A stretch of 64,000 bases of DNA from Mycobacterium florentinum (GTDB taxonomy: Bacteria > Actinomycetota > Actinomycetes > Mycobacteriales > Mycobacteriaceae). The first letter of the stretch is position 1, and every line of letters begins with the position of its first letter. Below the pieces are notes generated by a model. It was given only the letters and a program-made list of their open reading frames with translations, was not told the DNA's origin and did no database searches. Positions 55,760 through 64,000 of the stretch are shown piece by piece. Location of the stretch: assembly GCF_010730355.1 (NCBI RefSeq), contig NZ_AP022576.1, positions 2,914,001 to 2,978,000 of the forward strand, written 5' to 3'. Made by a program: the position numbers and the translations under genes.

Positions 55760-56574
55760 GGCTCCGGCAGGGCTTTCCAGTCATGGGACGCCCGCGAAGT
55801 GTATCGCGGGGGCCGCCGGTCGACGAACGCGGCGACGCCTTCACTCGCGTCGGGGGTGCCCATCACGCGGTGGTGCAACTGCGTTTCCAGCGAGGCGACC
55901 TGGCGCGGCGTGTAGCCGTGAATCGCGGTGTCCCACAACAGCCGTTTGCTCAATGCCGCCGACATCGGGGAAACATTGACCGCGATGTCGCGGGCCAGCT
56001 CCAGCGCGGCGTCGAGCACCTGTACGGCGGGCAACGACCGATTCGCGATGCCGAACGCCACGGCCTCCGGCCCGTCGAACGTCCGCCCGGTCAGCAGCAC
56101 CTCGGCAGCCACCGCGAGATTGGTCAGATGCGCCAGCGTCCAGTGCGCCATGCAATCGGGTATCACTCCCCGGCGCACCTGCACCACACCATATTTGGCG
56201 TCCTCGGCGAGGATGCGAATATCGGCCTGCAGCGCGATGGTCAGCCCGATTCCGATGGCGTGGCCGTTGACGGCGGCGATCACCGGTTTGCGCAATTCGA
56301 ACGCCGCCGGGTCGATCGGCGATGCGGAGAAGGCCGCATCGTCTCGCGGGCTGTCGAACGGTGTTGCACCACCGGAGAAGTCGGCTCCGGCGCAGAACGC
56401 CCGGCCCGCCCCGGTGACGACGATGGCCCGGACGTCGTCGTCCTCGTCGCACTCCCGGTAGGCCCGGCTCAACAACGCGCCCATCTCCGCCGTGTAGGCG
56501 TTGAGGTGCTCGGGCCGATTGAGCGTGAGCACCGCCACGCCCGCGTCGACCTCGACCACCAGATCGGCGCTCAT
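55756..56574 (-). CDS. Enoyl-CoA hydratase/isomerase family protein
   Basis: A 272-aa crotonase-fold protein with GAGRAFCAGADFSGG and NGHAIGIGLTIALQADIRI at the two oxyanion-hole loops, and AKYGVVQVRRGVIPD in the second catalytic region. The usual second-site Glu is replaced by an Arg-Gly pair, so the reaction is uncertain. ATG at 56574 overlaps the LLM stop; a longer frame to 56706 lacks family similarity. Confidence 0.87.
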   Translation of the reverse strand: MSADLVVEVDAGVAVLTLNRPEHLNAYTAEMGALLSRAYRECDEDDDVRAIVVTGAGRAFCAGADFSGGATPFDSPRDDAAFSASPIDPAAFELRKPVIAAVNGHAIGIGLTIALQADIRILAEDAKYGVVQVRRGVIPDCMAHWTLAHLTNLAVAAEVLLTGRTFDGPEAVAFGIANRSLPAVQVLDAALELARDIAVNVSPMSAALSKRLLWDTAIHGYTPRQVASLETQLHHRVMGTPDASEGVAAFVDRRPPRYTSRASHDWKALPEP

Positions 56575-57593
56575 CGTCGGGCGGGGGTCCGGTGCAGGGC
56601 GTCGATCAGTGCGGCGAGGTCCGCGCTCGGTGGCGTGTAGCCAGGGAAGTAGCAACACACTTCGTCGACGCGATCGCCGAACCGCTCGGCGATCTGCTGG
56701 GCACACTGCTGCGGAGTTCCGACGATCCCGATCCGCGCCACCATGTCGTCGGTGATCAGGGCGCGCATCTCGGCGAAGCGGGCCTGCTTGGACAGCGCGT
56801 TGAGTTCCGGCTGCAGCTCCGCGGAGCCCTCGACCTCGAGCACCGGCAGGTAGGCCGGGGTCGAGCCGTAGAACGCGATCAACGAGGAGACGCCGTTGAC
56901 GGCGGCGGCCAGGTCCGTCTCGTTGCTGCCCACCGCGACCATGGCCTGGGCGATCACCGGAAAGTCGCCGGCCTTTCGATCCGAACGGCGCAGTCCCTCG
57001 TTGATCGCGGGGATGGTGCGCTCGGCGAAGTGGCGGGTGCTGTTGAACGGCATGACCAGCAGGCCGTCGGCGACTTCGGCCGCCGTGCGCGTCATGATCG
57101 GGCCGAGTGCCCCCATCAACACAGGGGGCGGCCCGAACGGGTTGGGGCCCGGGTTGAAGTTGGGCGTCATCAGGGTGTGGGTGAAGAACTCACCGCGAAA
57201 GTTCAGGGGGGACTGGCCTTCCCACGCCGCGAATATCGCCTTGATCGCCGCGATCGTTTCGGCCATCCGCGCCGCCGGCCGATCCCACGTGCTGCCGTAG
57301 CGCTTTTCGATGTGAACCTTGATCTGCGAGCCCAGCCCGAGCCGAAATCTGCCGCCGCTGAAGACCTGCAGATCGTAGGCAGCGTGCGCCATGTGTATCG
57401 GACTGCGGGGCGCGGCGATCGCGACGTTGGTCATCACGTCCAGGCTGGTCTCGTTGGCCGCGACGATCAGCGGGAAGAACACGTCGTGCGGGCCCTCGAA
57501 GGTGAACAGGCCGTCCGCGCCGGCCTCGGCGATCTCGGCCGCACTTGCCGACGCCTCGGTCGGCGATCCGTTGACTTGCAGATGTACTTTCAC
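56571..57593 (-). CDS. Luciferase-like (LLM) F420- or FMN-dependent oxidoreductase
   Basis: A 340-aa TIM-barrel protein of the luciferase-like monooxygenase family, closest in look to the actinobacterial F420-dependent group (AAPRSPIHMAHAAYDLQVFSGGRFRLGLGSQ, RMAETIAAIKAIFAAWEG, FVIGTPQQCAQQIAERFGD-like end). It is not a LuxA/LuxB orthologue. Substrate unknown. GTG start; first gene of the LLM / hydratase / SMP-30 operon. An operator-like palindrome lies 25 bp upstream. Confidence 0.87.
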   Translation of the reverse strand: MKVHLQVNGSPTEASASAAEIAEAGADGLFTFEGPHDVFFPLIVAANETSLDVMTNVAIAAPRSPIHMAHAAYDLQVFSGGRFRLGLGSQIKVHIEKRYGSTWDRPAARMAETIAAIKAIFAAWEGQSPLNFRGEFFTHTLMTPNFNPGPNPFGPPPVLMGALGPIMTRTAAEVADGLLVMPFNSTRHFAERTIPAINEGLRRSDRKAGDFPVIAQAMVAVGSNETDLAAAVNGVSSLIAFYGSTPAYLPVLEVEGSAELQPELNALSKQARFAEMRALITDDMVARIGIVGTPQQCAQQIAERFGDRVDEVCCYFPGYTPPSADLAALIDALHRTPARR

Positions 57594-57617
57594 TCAACCG
57601 TCCAGTCGCGCAATCAG

Positions 57618-57632
57618 TTTCCCTATAGGAAA
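57618..57632. promoter_or_regulatory. Palindrome TTTCC-N5-GGAAA upstream of the LLM operon
   Basis: Perfect 5-bp arms around CTATA, read in the minus strand as TTTCC-TATAG-GGAAA; the centre may be the -10 element. It resembles the dyad at 49420-49450. Confidence 0.5.
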
Positions 57633-57640
57633 GCACACCC

Positions 57641-58264
57641 CTACTCCGACAACTGGAACTCCACCATCTCGGCGATCGCATCGACCGCTTCGCCCAGTGC
57701 CGCGAGCCGGTCGGCCGCCGAGGGCGCCGACAGCACGGCATAGCGGTCGGCCGCGCCGATCGGGATCCGCGTGGCCAACGTGTACAGCCGCTGCCCGGGG
57801 TCAGTTTCGGCCGGGCCCAGCAGCACCTCGCGCTCCGGCAGCTCGGCGTCGCGCGCTTGCGCGATCCGCTCGAACAGGGCCATCATCCGGTCCTCGACGT
57901 CGACCAGCTGCGCCGGGGTGACCGTGTCCCCGGCCTCGTCGGGCCACGGCGACACCGACGCCCGCGGGTAGGGATCGTCGGGCAGCCACTCGCGTACCCG
58001 AATCCGCTCGCCGGTCCGGCAGCGCAGGCAGTACCGGTCCGCGCCCTGTTCGACGCATTCGTCGATCGCGCACAGCACACCGACGTCGCAGCGCGAGTCG
58101 CCGCCACCGACCTCACGCCCGCGCGCGATCAGCACCACGCCGAAGGGTTCTCCGGTGTCGACGCAATGCCGCACCAATGCGACGTAGCGAGGCTCGAAGA
58201 TGCGCAGCGGCAGATCCTGGTTCGGCAGAAACGCCGACTCCAGCGGAAACATCGCCAGCTCCAT
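57641..58264 (-). CDS. Lon N-terminal-domain (LON substrate-binding) protein (Rv0434-like)
   Basis: A 207-aa stand-alone LON substrate-binding domain. LAMFPLESAFLPNQDLPLRIFEPRYVALVRHC is the canonical start; no ATPase or protease part follows. Function unknown; PUA-like fold suggests binding of a peptide or nucleic acid. It starts at the TGATG junction with the YbdK-type gene upstream. It marks the return to the conserved order (Rv0434-Rv0433-sodC). Confidence 0.88.
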   Translation of the reverse strand: MELAMFPLESAFLPNQDLPLRIFEPRYVALVRHCVDTGEPFGVVLIARGREVGGGDSRCDVGVLCAIDECVEQGADRYCLRCRTGERIRVREWLPDDPYPRASVSPWPDEAGDTVTPAQLVDVEDRMMALFERIAQARDAELPEREVLLGPAETDPGQRLYTLATRIPIGAADRYAVLSAPSAADRLAALGEAVDAIAEMVEFQLSE

Positions 58265-59406
58265 CAGATCTCCAGCTCGCCCACCAACGCGTCGACGACC
58301 GCGCGCAGATCGCCGTCGTGCTCCTCGGCCACCCGCCGCTGCCGCTGATAGGAAGCGCCGTGTTGCCAGATCTCCTCCACCGACGCGAGTTCGTCGCTGC
58401 AGTGCAGCGACTTGGCGACCGGCTCCAGCCGGGTGAGCACATCGACGAGGTCGTCGGTGACCAGGCGCTCGTTGCTGTCGGCGTCCTGGATGATCACCGC
58501 GTCCAGGCCGTAGCGCGCCGCGCGCCACTTGTTCTCCTGGTTGTGCCACGGCGGCATCGTCGGCAACGACTCGTCGGCGTCCAGCCTGCGATCCAAGTCG
58601 ACCACCAGGCAATGCGTCAGCGCGATCAGCGCGCTCAGTTCACGCAGGTTGGACACGCCGTCGCAGACCCGCACCTCGAGCGTGCCCAGATGGGGCGAAG
58701 GCCTGATATCCCAACGGACTTCGTCGACATGGTCGATGATGCCGGTCTTCTTCTGGTCGTAGACGAACCCCTCGAATTCCGGCCAGGTCTGAAACTGGAA
58801 CGGCAGCCCGGCGGTGGGCAGCTGCTGGAACATCATGGCCCGGTTGCTGGCGTATCCGGTGTCCACCCCGCTCCACCATGGTGAAGACGCCGACAGCGCC
58901 AGCAGGTGCGGGTAGTAGCGCAGCAGTGAGGTCATGATCGGCATCACCTTGTGCGCCGAGGAGATCCCGACGTGCACGTGCACACCCCAGATCAGCATCT
59001 GCCGCCCCCACCATTGGGTGCGCTTGATGAGCTCGGCGTAGCGCGGCGCATCGGTGAGCTTCTGGCTACTCCACTGCGCGAACGGGTGCGCGCCGGCACA
59101 GAACAGCTCCATGCCGCGGGCCCGGACGATTTGGCGTGCGGGGCCCAAGGTTTCGCGCAGATCCTCGATCGCCTGCCCGGTGCACTCGCAGATGCCGCTG
59201 ACCACCTCGACGGTATTGCGCAGCAATTCCTTGTGCACGCGCGGGTTTTCGCCAATCTCGGCGATGACGGAGGTGGCCTCGTTGCTCAGGTCGCGGGTCT
59301 GCGCGTCAACGAGCGCGAACTCCCACTCCACACCGAGCGTCGGCCGCGGCGACCGGGCGAAATCGATGTGCGCATCGCCCTTTCTCGAGGGTCTGTTAAC
59401 CGGCAC
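58264..59406 (-). CDS. YbdK-type carboxylate-amine ligase / glutamate-cysteine ligase 2 (Rv0433-like)
   Basis: A roughly 380-aa ATP-grasp-like GCS2 enzyme. [12 protein letters not shown] carries the ATP/Mg glutamates, with IWGVHVHVG and LEVRVCDGV typical of the family. YbdK has weak glutamate-cysteine ligase activity; mycobacteria use mycothiol, so the true substrate is open. GTG at 59406 is chosen for length similar to Rv0433; GTGs at 59415 and 59442 are possible. It overlaps sodC by 11 bp. Confidence 0.88.
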   Translation of the reverse strand: MPVNRPSRKGDAHIDFARSPRPTLGVEWEFALVDAQTRDLSNEATSVIAEIGENPRVHKELLRNTVEVVSGICECTGQAIEDLRETLGPARQIVRARGMELFCAGAHPFAQWSSQKLTDAPRYAELIKRTQWWGRQMLIWGVHVHVGISSAHKVMPIMTSLLRYYPHLLALSASSPWWSGVDTGYASNRAMMFQQLPTAGLPFQFQTWPEFEGFVYDQKKTGIIDHVDEVRWDIRPSPHLGTLEVRVCDGVSNLRELSALIALTHCLVVDLDRRLDADESLPTMPPWHNQENKWRAARYGLDAVIIQDADSNERLVTDDLVDVLTRLEPVAKSLHCSDELASVEEIWQHGASYQRQRRVAEEHDGDLRAVVDALVGELEI

Positions 59407-60097
59407 CAATGACACCGCACGCCACTCGCTTGCCGGCGTCACCAGTGCTCATCGTCATCGCATCCGGCCCCGGCGTCCCATTGGTCTGGCTGTAGCGCTC
59501 CGGCGGGATGTTGCCGAAATTGTCGGCTCCGGCATGGATCATGATCGCGGTCTTTTCACCGCTCAGCAGGTCTTCCATAGTGAAGGCGTCCGTGGTTGTC
59601 ACCAACATCCCGGCACCGTCTTTGCGAACCTCCAGCGAGGTGAGGTCGCCGCTGGCGGGCTCGTTCGAGTGGCCGGGCGCCTGGTAGTGGCCGCCCGCGG
59701 AGTTGAAGTCACCGGGAGCGCCGCCGGTGGGGGCAACCGAATTGGCCTCGCACTTGCCGACTTTGTGGATGTGCACGCCATGGAAGCCGGGTGTGATGGC
59801 GCCGACGCCGGTCGTCGCGATCGTGATGGTGGCATAGCCGTTGCTGAATTCGAACGTCGCGGTCGCGACCTGGGTGCCGTCGGGCGCCCGCAGATGGGTG
59901 GTGATGCTTTGCTTGCCCTCACCCTCCGTCTTTCCGGCGGACGGCGCGGGTGATCCCGTCCAGACGGCCGGCGTGGTACCCGGGACCGACGATGCGTGCT
60001 GGGGCGAGGAACACCCACTCAGCAAAGCGACACTCGTGGCGGCAGACAGTGCGGAGATGATGGCGACGGCATTGCGGTGACCGGCAAGCGTAGGCAT
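59396..60097 (-). CDS. sodC: Cu/Zn superoxide dismutase lipoprotein SodC
   Basis: A 233-aa exported lipoprotein with lipobox LLSGC, Cys29 the lipid site. A Ser/Thr/Pro-rich linker precedes the dismutase domain. Copper ligands are seen in [15 protein letters not shown] and IMIHAGADN, and two Cys (KCEAN and RVACGV) form the usual disulfide. It removes superoxide at the cell envelope. Matches Rv0432. ATG start; coupled to the YbdK-type gene. Confidence 0.95.
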   Translation of the reverse strand: MPTLAGHRNAVAIISALSAATSVALLSGCSSPQHASSVPGTTPAVWTGSPAPSAGKTEGEGKQSITTHLRAPDGTQVATATFEFSNGYATITIATTGVGAITPGFHGVHIHKVGKCEANSVAPTGGAPGDFNSAGGHYQAPGHSNEPASGDLTSLEVRKDGAGMLVTTTDAFTMEDLLSGEKTAIMIHAGADNFGNIPPERYSQTNGTPGPDAMTMSTGDAGKRVACGVIGAG

Positions 60098-60129
60098 AGC
60101 GAGAGCCTAACCCGGCTCACGACCCTGAG

Positions 60130-60612
60130 TCAGCCCGCGACCAAGACGATTACGCCGGGCGGTTCACCACTGAGCGCGGGAATGCGCGTCTCGACCGGCG
60201 CTCCGAGGTTTTTGCCGACCGCGTCCGCCGTGGCGTGCTCGCCGTCGGCGTCGGTGAAGTACACGGTCGTGACCGTCACTTCGGGTAACGACAGGTTCCC
60301 GACGTCGACGACCTTGAAACCGCCGGCCTTGAGTTGGTCCGCGGCGCGTCCGGCGACACCTTCTTTGCCGGAGATGTTGAACACGTGGACCTCGGCGTCG
60401 GTGGCCGCGGGCTTCGGGCTGGCCGAGGTCGATGCGGACGAGCTGCTGGAGCTGATCGCATTCGAGGCCGTCGAGGCCGAGTCGTCGTCGGACTTCCCCG
60501 AAGAACTCAGCGCCTGCCACCCGAGCAGCAAAAAGATGACCCCGAGAAACAACAGCACCATCACCATGGCCCGCAGTGGGAGCCCCGTGGAATCGGGAAC
60601 ACGCTCTTTCAT
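60130..60612 (-). CDS. virR: VirR, LytR C-terminal-domain membrane protein
   Basis: A 160-aa protein with a cytosolic N-terminus, one helix (about 15-33), a long Ser/Ala-rich linker and a LytR_C domain (VHVFNISGKEGVAGRAADQLKAGGFKVVDVG). In M. tuberculosis Rv0431 (VirR) limits membrane vesicle release and affects cell-wall permeability. ATG start. It lies between sodC and the DUF3263 gene, with 32 and 19 bp gaps. Confidence 0.9.
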   Translation of the reverse strand: MKERVPDSTGLPLRAMVMVLLFLGVIFLLLGWQALSSSGKSDDDSASTASNAISSSSSSASTSASPKPAATDAEVHVFNISGKEGVAGRAADQLKAGGFKVVDVGNLSLPEVTVTTVYFTDADGEHATADAVGKNLGAPVETRIPALSGEPPGVIVLVAG

Positions 60613-60631
60613 CGAGCCCTACTGTAGCTAG

Positions 60632-60940
60632 TCAGGTCACCTCGAAGCCGAGGCGCCGCGCTGCACGCGCTTTCTGACGGCTGGCCCGCAGCCGTCGCAA
60701 CCGCTTCACCAGCATCGGATCGGCGGCCAGCGCTTCTGGCCGATCCACGAGCGCGTTGAGCACTTGGTAGTACCGCGTGGCCGACATCGAGAACAGCTCT
60801 TTGATCGCGTCTTCCTTGACACCGGCGAATTTCCACCACTGACGCTCGAAGGCCAGGATGTCGTGTTCGCGTCGGGTCAGCCCGTCGGCGATTTCAGCAT
60901 CGTCCCCCGATCGATTTGCCCGCGCCATGGCGCTGTCCAT
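60632..60940 (-). CDS. DUF3263 protein (Rv0430-like)
   Basis: A 102-aa cytosolic protein. LTRREHDILAFERQWWKFAGVKEDAIKELFSMSATRYYQVLNALVD is the DUF3263 core, resembling a sigma-region-4-like helix-turn-helix. A basic C-terminus (RLRRLRASRQKARAARR) may bind nucleic acid. Role unknown. First gene of the DUF3263-virR-sodC series; the 176 bp upstream are a divergent promoter region with def. Confidence 0.87.
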   Translation of the reverse strand: MDSAMARANRSGDDAEIADGLTRREHDILAFERQWWKFAGVKEDAIKELFSMSATRYYQVLNALVDRPEALAADPMLVKRLRRLRASRQKARAARRLGFEVT

Positions 60941-61102
60941 ATCGCTTCCCCTGGACCCTTCCGCCGAATTCTCTGTAGCTCTACTGACTTGACTTACACC
61001 GGGGCATGTTTCGGCGAATATTGAATCACGCCGCGAACCCTCAAGCCCTCATCCAGACCCGCGAGTCGGCGGATTGCCTACATTGCTTACTTCGCGGCCC
61101 TT

Positions 61103-61108
61103 TAAGCT
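61103..61108 (+). promoter_or_regulatory. Leaderless -10 box of def
   Basis: TAAGCT ends 8 nt before the def ATG. There is no ribosome-binding sequence in between. Confidence 0.5.
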
Positions 61109-61116
61109 AGCCGACC

Positions 61117-61710
61117 ATGGCAGTCGTACCCATCCGTATTGTGGGTGATCCGGTATTGCACAACCCGACCGCGCCGGTGCCCGTCGACGCCGACGGTTCG
61201 CTACCGGCAGACCTCGCCGGACTGATCTCCGACATGTACGACACGATGGACGCCGCGCACGGCGTCGGGCTGGCCGCCAATCAGATCGGACACGGGCTGC
61301 GGCTGTTCGTCTACGACTGCGCCGACGAGCGCGGGATGACCGAGCGCCGCCGCGGCGTGATCATCAATCCGGTCCTGGAAACCTCCGAGATACCCGAGAC
61401 CATGCCGGACCCGACCGACGACGACGAGGGGTGCCTCTCGGTCCCCGGCGAGTCGTTTCCCACCGGACGCGCGAAATGGGCACGGGTCACCGGGCTGGAC
61501 GCCGACGGCAAACCGATCACGATCGAGGGCACCGGACTGTTCGCCCGGATGCTGCAACACGAGACCGGGCACCTGGACGGATTCCTCTACCTGGACCGCC
61601 TGATCGGCCGGCATGCCCGCGCCGCCAAGCGGACCGTCAAATCGAACGGCTGGGGCGTACCCGGGCTGTCCTGGATGCCCGGCGAGGGACCGGATCCCTT
61701 CGGTCACTGA
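61117..61710 (+). CDS. def: Peptide deformylase
   Basis: A 197-aa peptide deformylase. Motif 1 [10 protein letters not shown], motif 2 EGCLSVPG with metal ligand Cys106, and motif 3 HETGHLDG with His148, Glu149 and His152 are complete. It removes the formyl group from nascent proteins. Matches Rv0429c. ATG, leaderless. Stop overlaps the next ATG by one base. Confidence 0.97.
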   Translation: MAVVPIRIVGDPVLHNPTAPVPVDADGSLPADLAGLISDMYDTMDAAHGVGLAANQIGHGLRLFVYDCADERGMTERRRGVIINPVLETSEIPETMPDPTDDDEGCLSVPGESFPTGRAKWARVTGLDADGKPITIEGTGLFARMLQHETGHLDGFLYLDRLIGRHARAAKRTVKSNGWGVPGLSWMPGEGPDPFGH

Positions 61711-62462
61711 TGGTCTCGTGGCCGGATCTCGGAACCCGGGTGACGGTTCGGTACCGGCGCCGGCCCGGATCGGTCCCGCCGCTCACGGACGCGGTCGGAC
61801 ACCTGCTGGCGGTGGATCCGATGGTGCGGGTGCAGACGAAGACGGGCGCGGTCGCCGAATTCGCCGCCGCCGACGTGGTGGCGCTGCGGGTACTGACCGA
61901 CGCACCGGTGCGCACGTCGCAGATCCGCGCCCTCGAGCATGCCGCCGCGACGGCCCGGCCCGGCACCGAGCAGGCCTGGCTGAACGGCTGGCTGCTGCGG
62001 GCCGCCGACGACGGCGGCGTTGCCACCAATTCGGCAGTGCCACTAGATATTTCCGCCCGGCTCGGCTCGGTGCCGGCGATCGTCGCCTGGTACGACCAGC
62101 GTGCGCTGACCCCGGTGCTGGCCATCCCGGAACGCCTGCTGACCCCGCCGCGCACCGCGGTCGCCGATCACACCGAGCGCGTGCTGGTGCGTGACATGGC
62201 TGACTACACGGCCGCAGAAATCGACCCGGCGGTCACGGATGCAGCCGTGACCAATGCCCCCGACGGCACTCGGTGGGTGGGACTTTCGGCGCCGCGCGAA
62301 GAGCTGCTGGCCGGCGGTGCACGCCGCGGCGCCACCCGCGCCTACCTTGTCGTCGCCGAGCACGACACCGGCACCGCCAGCCTGGCCGAGAGTCTGGGCT
62401 TCCGGCTGCACCACCGCCGTCGCTACTTCGAAGTCCGGTCGAGCGCCTGGGATACCGTCTAG
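61710..62462 (+). CDS. GNAT-family acetyltransferase (Rv0428c-like)
   Basis: A 250-aa protein. The N-terminal part has a small beta domain (PDLGTRVTVRYRRRPGSV) and LTDAVGHLLAVDP; the C-terminal GNAT fold ends in RGATRAYLVVAEHDTGTASLAESLGFRLHHRRRYFEVR. The usual QxxGxG/A loop is degenerate. It probably acetylates an amine; the substrate is unknown. TGATG coupling to def, conserved with M. tuberculosis. Confidence 0.87.
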   Translation: MVSWPDLGTRVTVRYRRRPGSVPPLTDAVGHLLAVDPMVRVQTKTGAVAEFAAADVVALRVLTDAPVRTSQIRALEHAAATARPGTEQAWLNGWLLRAADDGGVATNSAVPLDISARLGSVPAIVAWYDQRALTPVLAIPERLLTPPRTAVADHTERVLVRDMADYTAAEIDPAVTDAAVTNAPDGTRWVGLSAPREELLAGGARRGATRAYLVVAEHDTGTASLAESLGFRLHHRRRYFEVRSSAWDTV

Positions 62463-62464
62463 CC

Positions 62465-63349
62465 ATGCCCGACGGCACAGTTGATGGCGGCGACCCTCCC
62501 CCGCAAGCGGGAGGTACCCCCGTGCACCCGGCTTCGCCGCGCGTCCGAATAGCGACCTGGAATGTCAACTCGATCCGCACTCGCCTGGACCGCGTCGTGG
62601 ACTGGCTCGCCCGCGCCGAAGTCGACGTGCTCGCCATGCAGGAGACAAAGTGCTCCGACAGCCAGTTCCCCGCGCTGCCGTTCGTGGAACTCGGCTACGA
62701 GGTCGCCCACGTCGGCTTCAACCAATGGAATGGCGTGGCGATCGCCTCTCGCGTGGGCCTGGACGATGTACAGATCGGATTCGACGGCCAGCCCACCTGG
62801 AGCAGCAAGCCGGAGGTGGCGGCGGCCACGGAAGCCCGCGCCCTGGGCGCCACCTGCGGCGGTGTGCGGGTGTGGAGCCTGTACGTTCCCAACGGCCGCA
62901 CCCTGGCCGATCCGCACTACACCTACAAGCTGGAATGGCTTGCCGCCCTGCGTAATACGGCCGCCGACTGGCTGCACGACGATCCCACTGCGCAGATCGC
63001 GATGGTCGGCGACTGGAATATCGCACCGACCGACGACGACGTGTGGAGCATAGAATTCTTTGCCGGCGCTACGCACGTCTCGGAGCCGGAGCGTCAGGCG
63101 TTCAATGCCATTGTCGATGCGCAATTCACTGACGTCGTTAGGCCTTTCACACCGGGTCCCGGTGTCTACACCTACTGGGATTACACCCAGCTCCGCTTTC
63201 CGAAGAAGCAAGGCATGCGCATCGATTTCATCCTCGCCTCACCCGCGCTGGCCGGCCGGGTGGCCGATGCGCAGATCGTCCGGGACGAGCGCAAAGGCAA
63301 GGGGCCGAGCGATCACGCACCGGTTTTGATCGACCTGAATCCTGAATAG
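62465..63349 (+). CDS. xthA: Exodeoxyribonuclease III / AP endonuclease XthA
   Basis: A 294-aa exonuclease III-family enzyme. Motifs ATWNVNSIRTRL, METKC/QETKC, GDWNIAPTDDDVW and the final SDHAPV are complete. It cleaves abasic DNA in base-excision repair. The ATG at 62465 gives an N-terminal extension that is translated from a hairpin repeat (62494-62514); the fold itself begins near RVRIATWN, so the GTG at 62522 is an alternative start. Two bases after the GNAT gene stop. Confidence 0.93.
   Translation: MPDGTVDGGDPPPQAGGTPVHPASPRVRIATWNVNSIRTRLDRVVDWLARAEVDVLAMQETKCSDSQFPALPFVELGYEVAHVGFNQWNGVAIASRVGLDDVQIGFDGQPTWSSKPEVAAATEARALGATCGGVRVWSLYVPNGRTLADPHYTYKLEWLAALRNTAADWLHDDPTAQIAMVGDWNIAPTDDDVWSIEFFAGATHVSEPERQAFNAIVDAQFTDVVRPFTPGPGVYTYWDYTQLRFPKKQGMRIDFILASPALAGRVADAQIVRDERKGKGPSDHAPVLIDLNPE
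62494..62514. repeat. Hairpin repeat inside the xthA 5' end
   Basis: CCTCCC (62495-62500) pairs with GGGAGG (62509-62514) around CCGCAAGC; an alternative inner CCCGC/GCGGG pairing exists. I recall this kind of CCCGCAAGCGGG palindrome being dispersed in mycobacterial genomes, but that needs a search. Confidence 0.5.
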
Positions 63350-63521
63350 ACCAGCGAAATACCAGACCACTTCGCGTTGTCTGCGCGTTTGCGACGTGGC
63401 AGCATTTCCCACTGTTAGATGCGTGAACAATTTTCGTGGCTGCTGTTGACGTCCCGTTCGGCGGGTATACATGTTGCTACGCGGTTTGCGTACGAAAGCA
63501 ACCGAGGAACCGGGAGTCATC

Positions 63522-63959
63522 ATGGGTGTCGTCGGAGGGGCAGTCCGTAACGCGGGGAAAACGGTCAATCGCGCGGCAGATGCGACCACCGCCGCCGCGG
63601 GCGCTGTCGGGGGCGCCGCAATCAGTGGAATCGTCGGCGGGGTCACCGGGGCGGCGGAGGGCATCAAGCGCGGCATCAGCTCGGGTAGTCATTCGACACC
63701 GGCGGCCGCCCTGGCGATCGGTGCGCTGGGGGTGGCCGGGCTGGTCGAGTGGCCGATACTTTTGGCCGTCGGCGGTGGCGCGCTGGTGTTGCGCCGGCTG
63801 AACCACAAGCCCGAGCTGCCGGCCAAAGCCAACCTCAAGCCGGTACCGAGCGAGTCGACGCCACCAAAAGCCGCCCCGCGTAAATCTGCCGCCAAGACGC
63901 CCGCCAAGAAGACGGCGGGACGTCGGGCCGGTGCCGCCGAGTTGCGCAGCACCAACTGA
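63522..63959 (+). CDS. Alanine/glycine- and lysine-rich membrane protein (Rv0426c-like)
   Basis: A 145-aa protein. A Gly/Ala-rich amphipathic part (GAVGGAAISGIVGGVTGAAEGI) is followed by one or two hydrophobic helices (about 61-93) and a basic Lys/Pro/Ala tail (PRKSAAKTPAKKTAG) like histone-type or cell-wall-binding tails. Function unknown. ATG with GGGAG upstream. The 172 bp before it are A/T-richer, with TTGACG and TATACAT at 63446-63472, too close together for a standard promoter. Confidence 0.78.
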   Translation: MGVVGGAVRNAGKTVNRAADATTAAAGAVGGAAISGIVGGVTGAAEGIKRGISSGSHSTPAAALAIGALGVAGLVEWPILLAVGGGALVLRRLNHKPELPAKANLKPVPSESTPPKAAPRKSAAKTPAKKTAGRRAGAAELRSTN

Positions 63960-64000
63960 TAGGAAGCCGACTTACGCGGACGCGCGTTGCGGACGGCCGT

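Noticed and set aside
56571..57593. LLM protein as a LuxA-type luciferase completing a lux operon
   Set aside because: It is on the other strand, in a separate operon, and its blocks are those of F420-type LLM oxidoreductases; no LuxB partner exists. Light production is not supported.
63446..63472. Standard SigA promoter TTGACG / TATACA before the last gene
   Set aside because: The spacer is only about 14 bp, too short for a normal promoter; noted in the gene entry only.

Overview
The window is a GC-rich chromosomal segment of a slow-growing type Mycobacterium. The gene order is largely collinear, in inverted orientation, with the M. tuberculosis Rv0470c-Rv0426c interval: pcaA, umaA, fadB2, icl1, ramB, lpdC, mmpS4/mmpL4, ufaA1, sigK/rskA, groEL2, moeA2, psd, pssA, sodC, virR, def, xthA. 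Mycolate cyclopropane synthase genes, a PPE gene, MmpS/MmpL, VirR and many leaderless TANNNT start sites all fit this genus. The species cannot be fixed from sequence alone. M. tuberculosis names are given from memory of those proteins, not from a search. No rRNA, tRNA, CRISPR, IS element or prophage was seen, and no stretch above 300 bases lacks a gene.

Layout. 1-6,830: mycolic acid methyltransferases (pcaA end, umaA), 3-hydroxyacyl-CoA dehydrogenase, isocitrate lyase, a thioesterase and the glyoxylate-shunt regulator RamB. 6,834-11,491: lipoamide dehydrogenase, small membrane proteins and an aldehyde dehydrogenase/DUF779 pair. 11,584-15,410: S9 peptidase, membrane protein, EchA2 and the secreted Rv0455c-type siderophore-export factor. 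15,552-20,102: a Cys-containing small protein, MmpL4/MmpS4 and a TetR regulator. 20,192-27,400: a SigK locus with a DipZ-like gene, a FAD / DUF1365 / UfaA1 / DUF1295 lipid-modification operon, sigK and its anti-sigma factor. Two near-identical candidate SigK promoters drive the DipZ-like gene and the operon. 27,397-34,354: membrane and DinB proteins, an amidohydrolase, an orphan PPE, two paralogous flavin-split-barrel genes flanking a CMD protein, an SDR and a hemophore-like protein. 34,415-36,205: groEL2 with two CIRCE operators. 36,218-43,682: TetR/SDR pair and an oxidative-catabolism block (M24, cupin, aromatic-type FAD monooxygenase, alpha/beta hydrolase, Baeyer-Villiger monooxygenase, VOC) with a three-copy operator array. 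43,753-48,833: moeA2 and the psd-pssA-AAA ATPase phospholipid operon.

48,807-57,593 is an accessory block absent, to my knowledge, from this place in M. tuberculosis. Its core is a tightly overlapping luxE-like / luxC-like / SDR / tetR operon behind a leaderless promoter with a palindromic operator: a possible fatty-acid reductase without luciferase. A divergent SMP-30 / enoyl-CoA hydratase / luciferase-like oxidoreductase operon follows. 57,641-63,959 returns to conserved genes: Lon-N protein, YbdK-type ligase, SodC, VirR, a DUF3263 protein, def, a GNAT protein, xthA and an alanine/lysine-rich membrane protein.

Genes mostly sit in short operons with 1-10 bp overlaps (ATGA, GTGA, TGATG). Convergent pairs often overlap at their stop codons or share strong bidirectional hairpin terminators.
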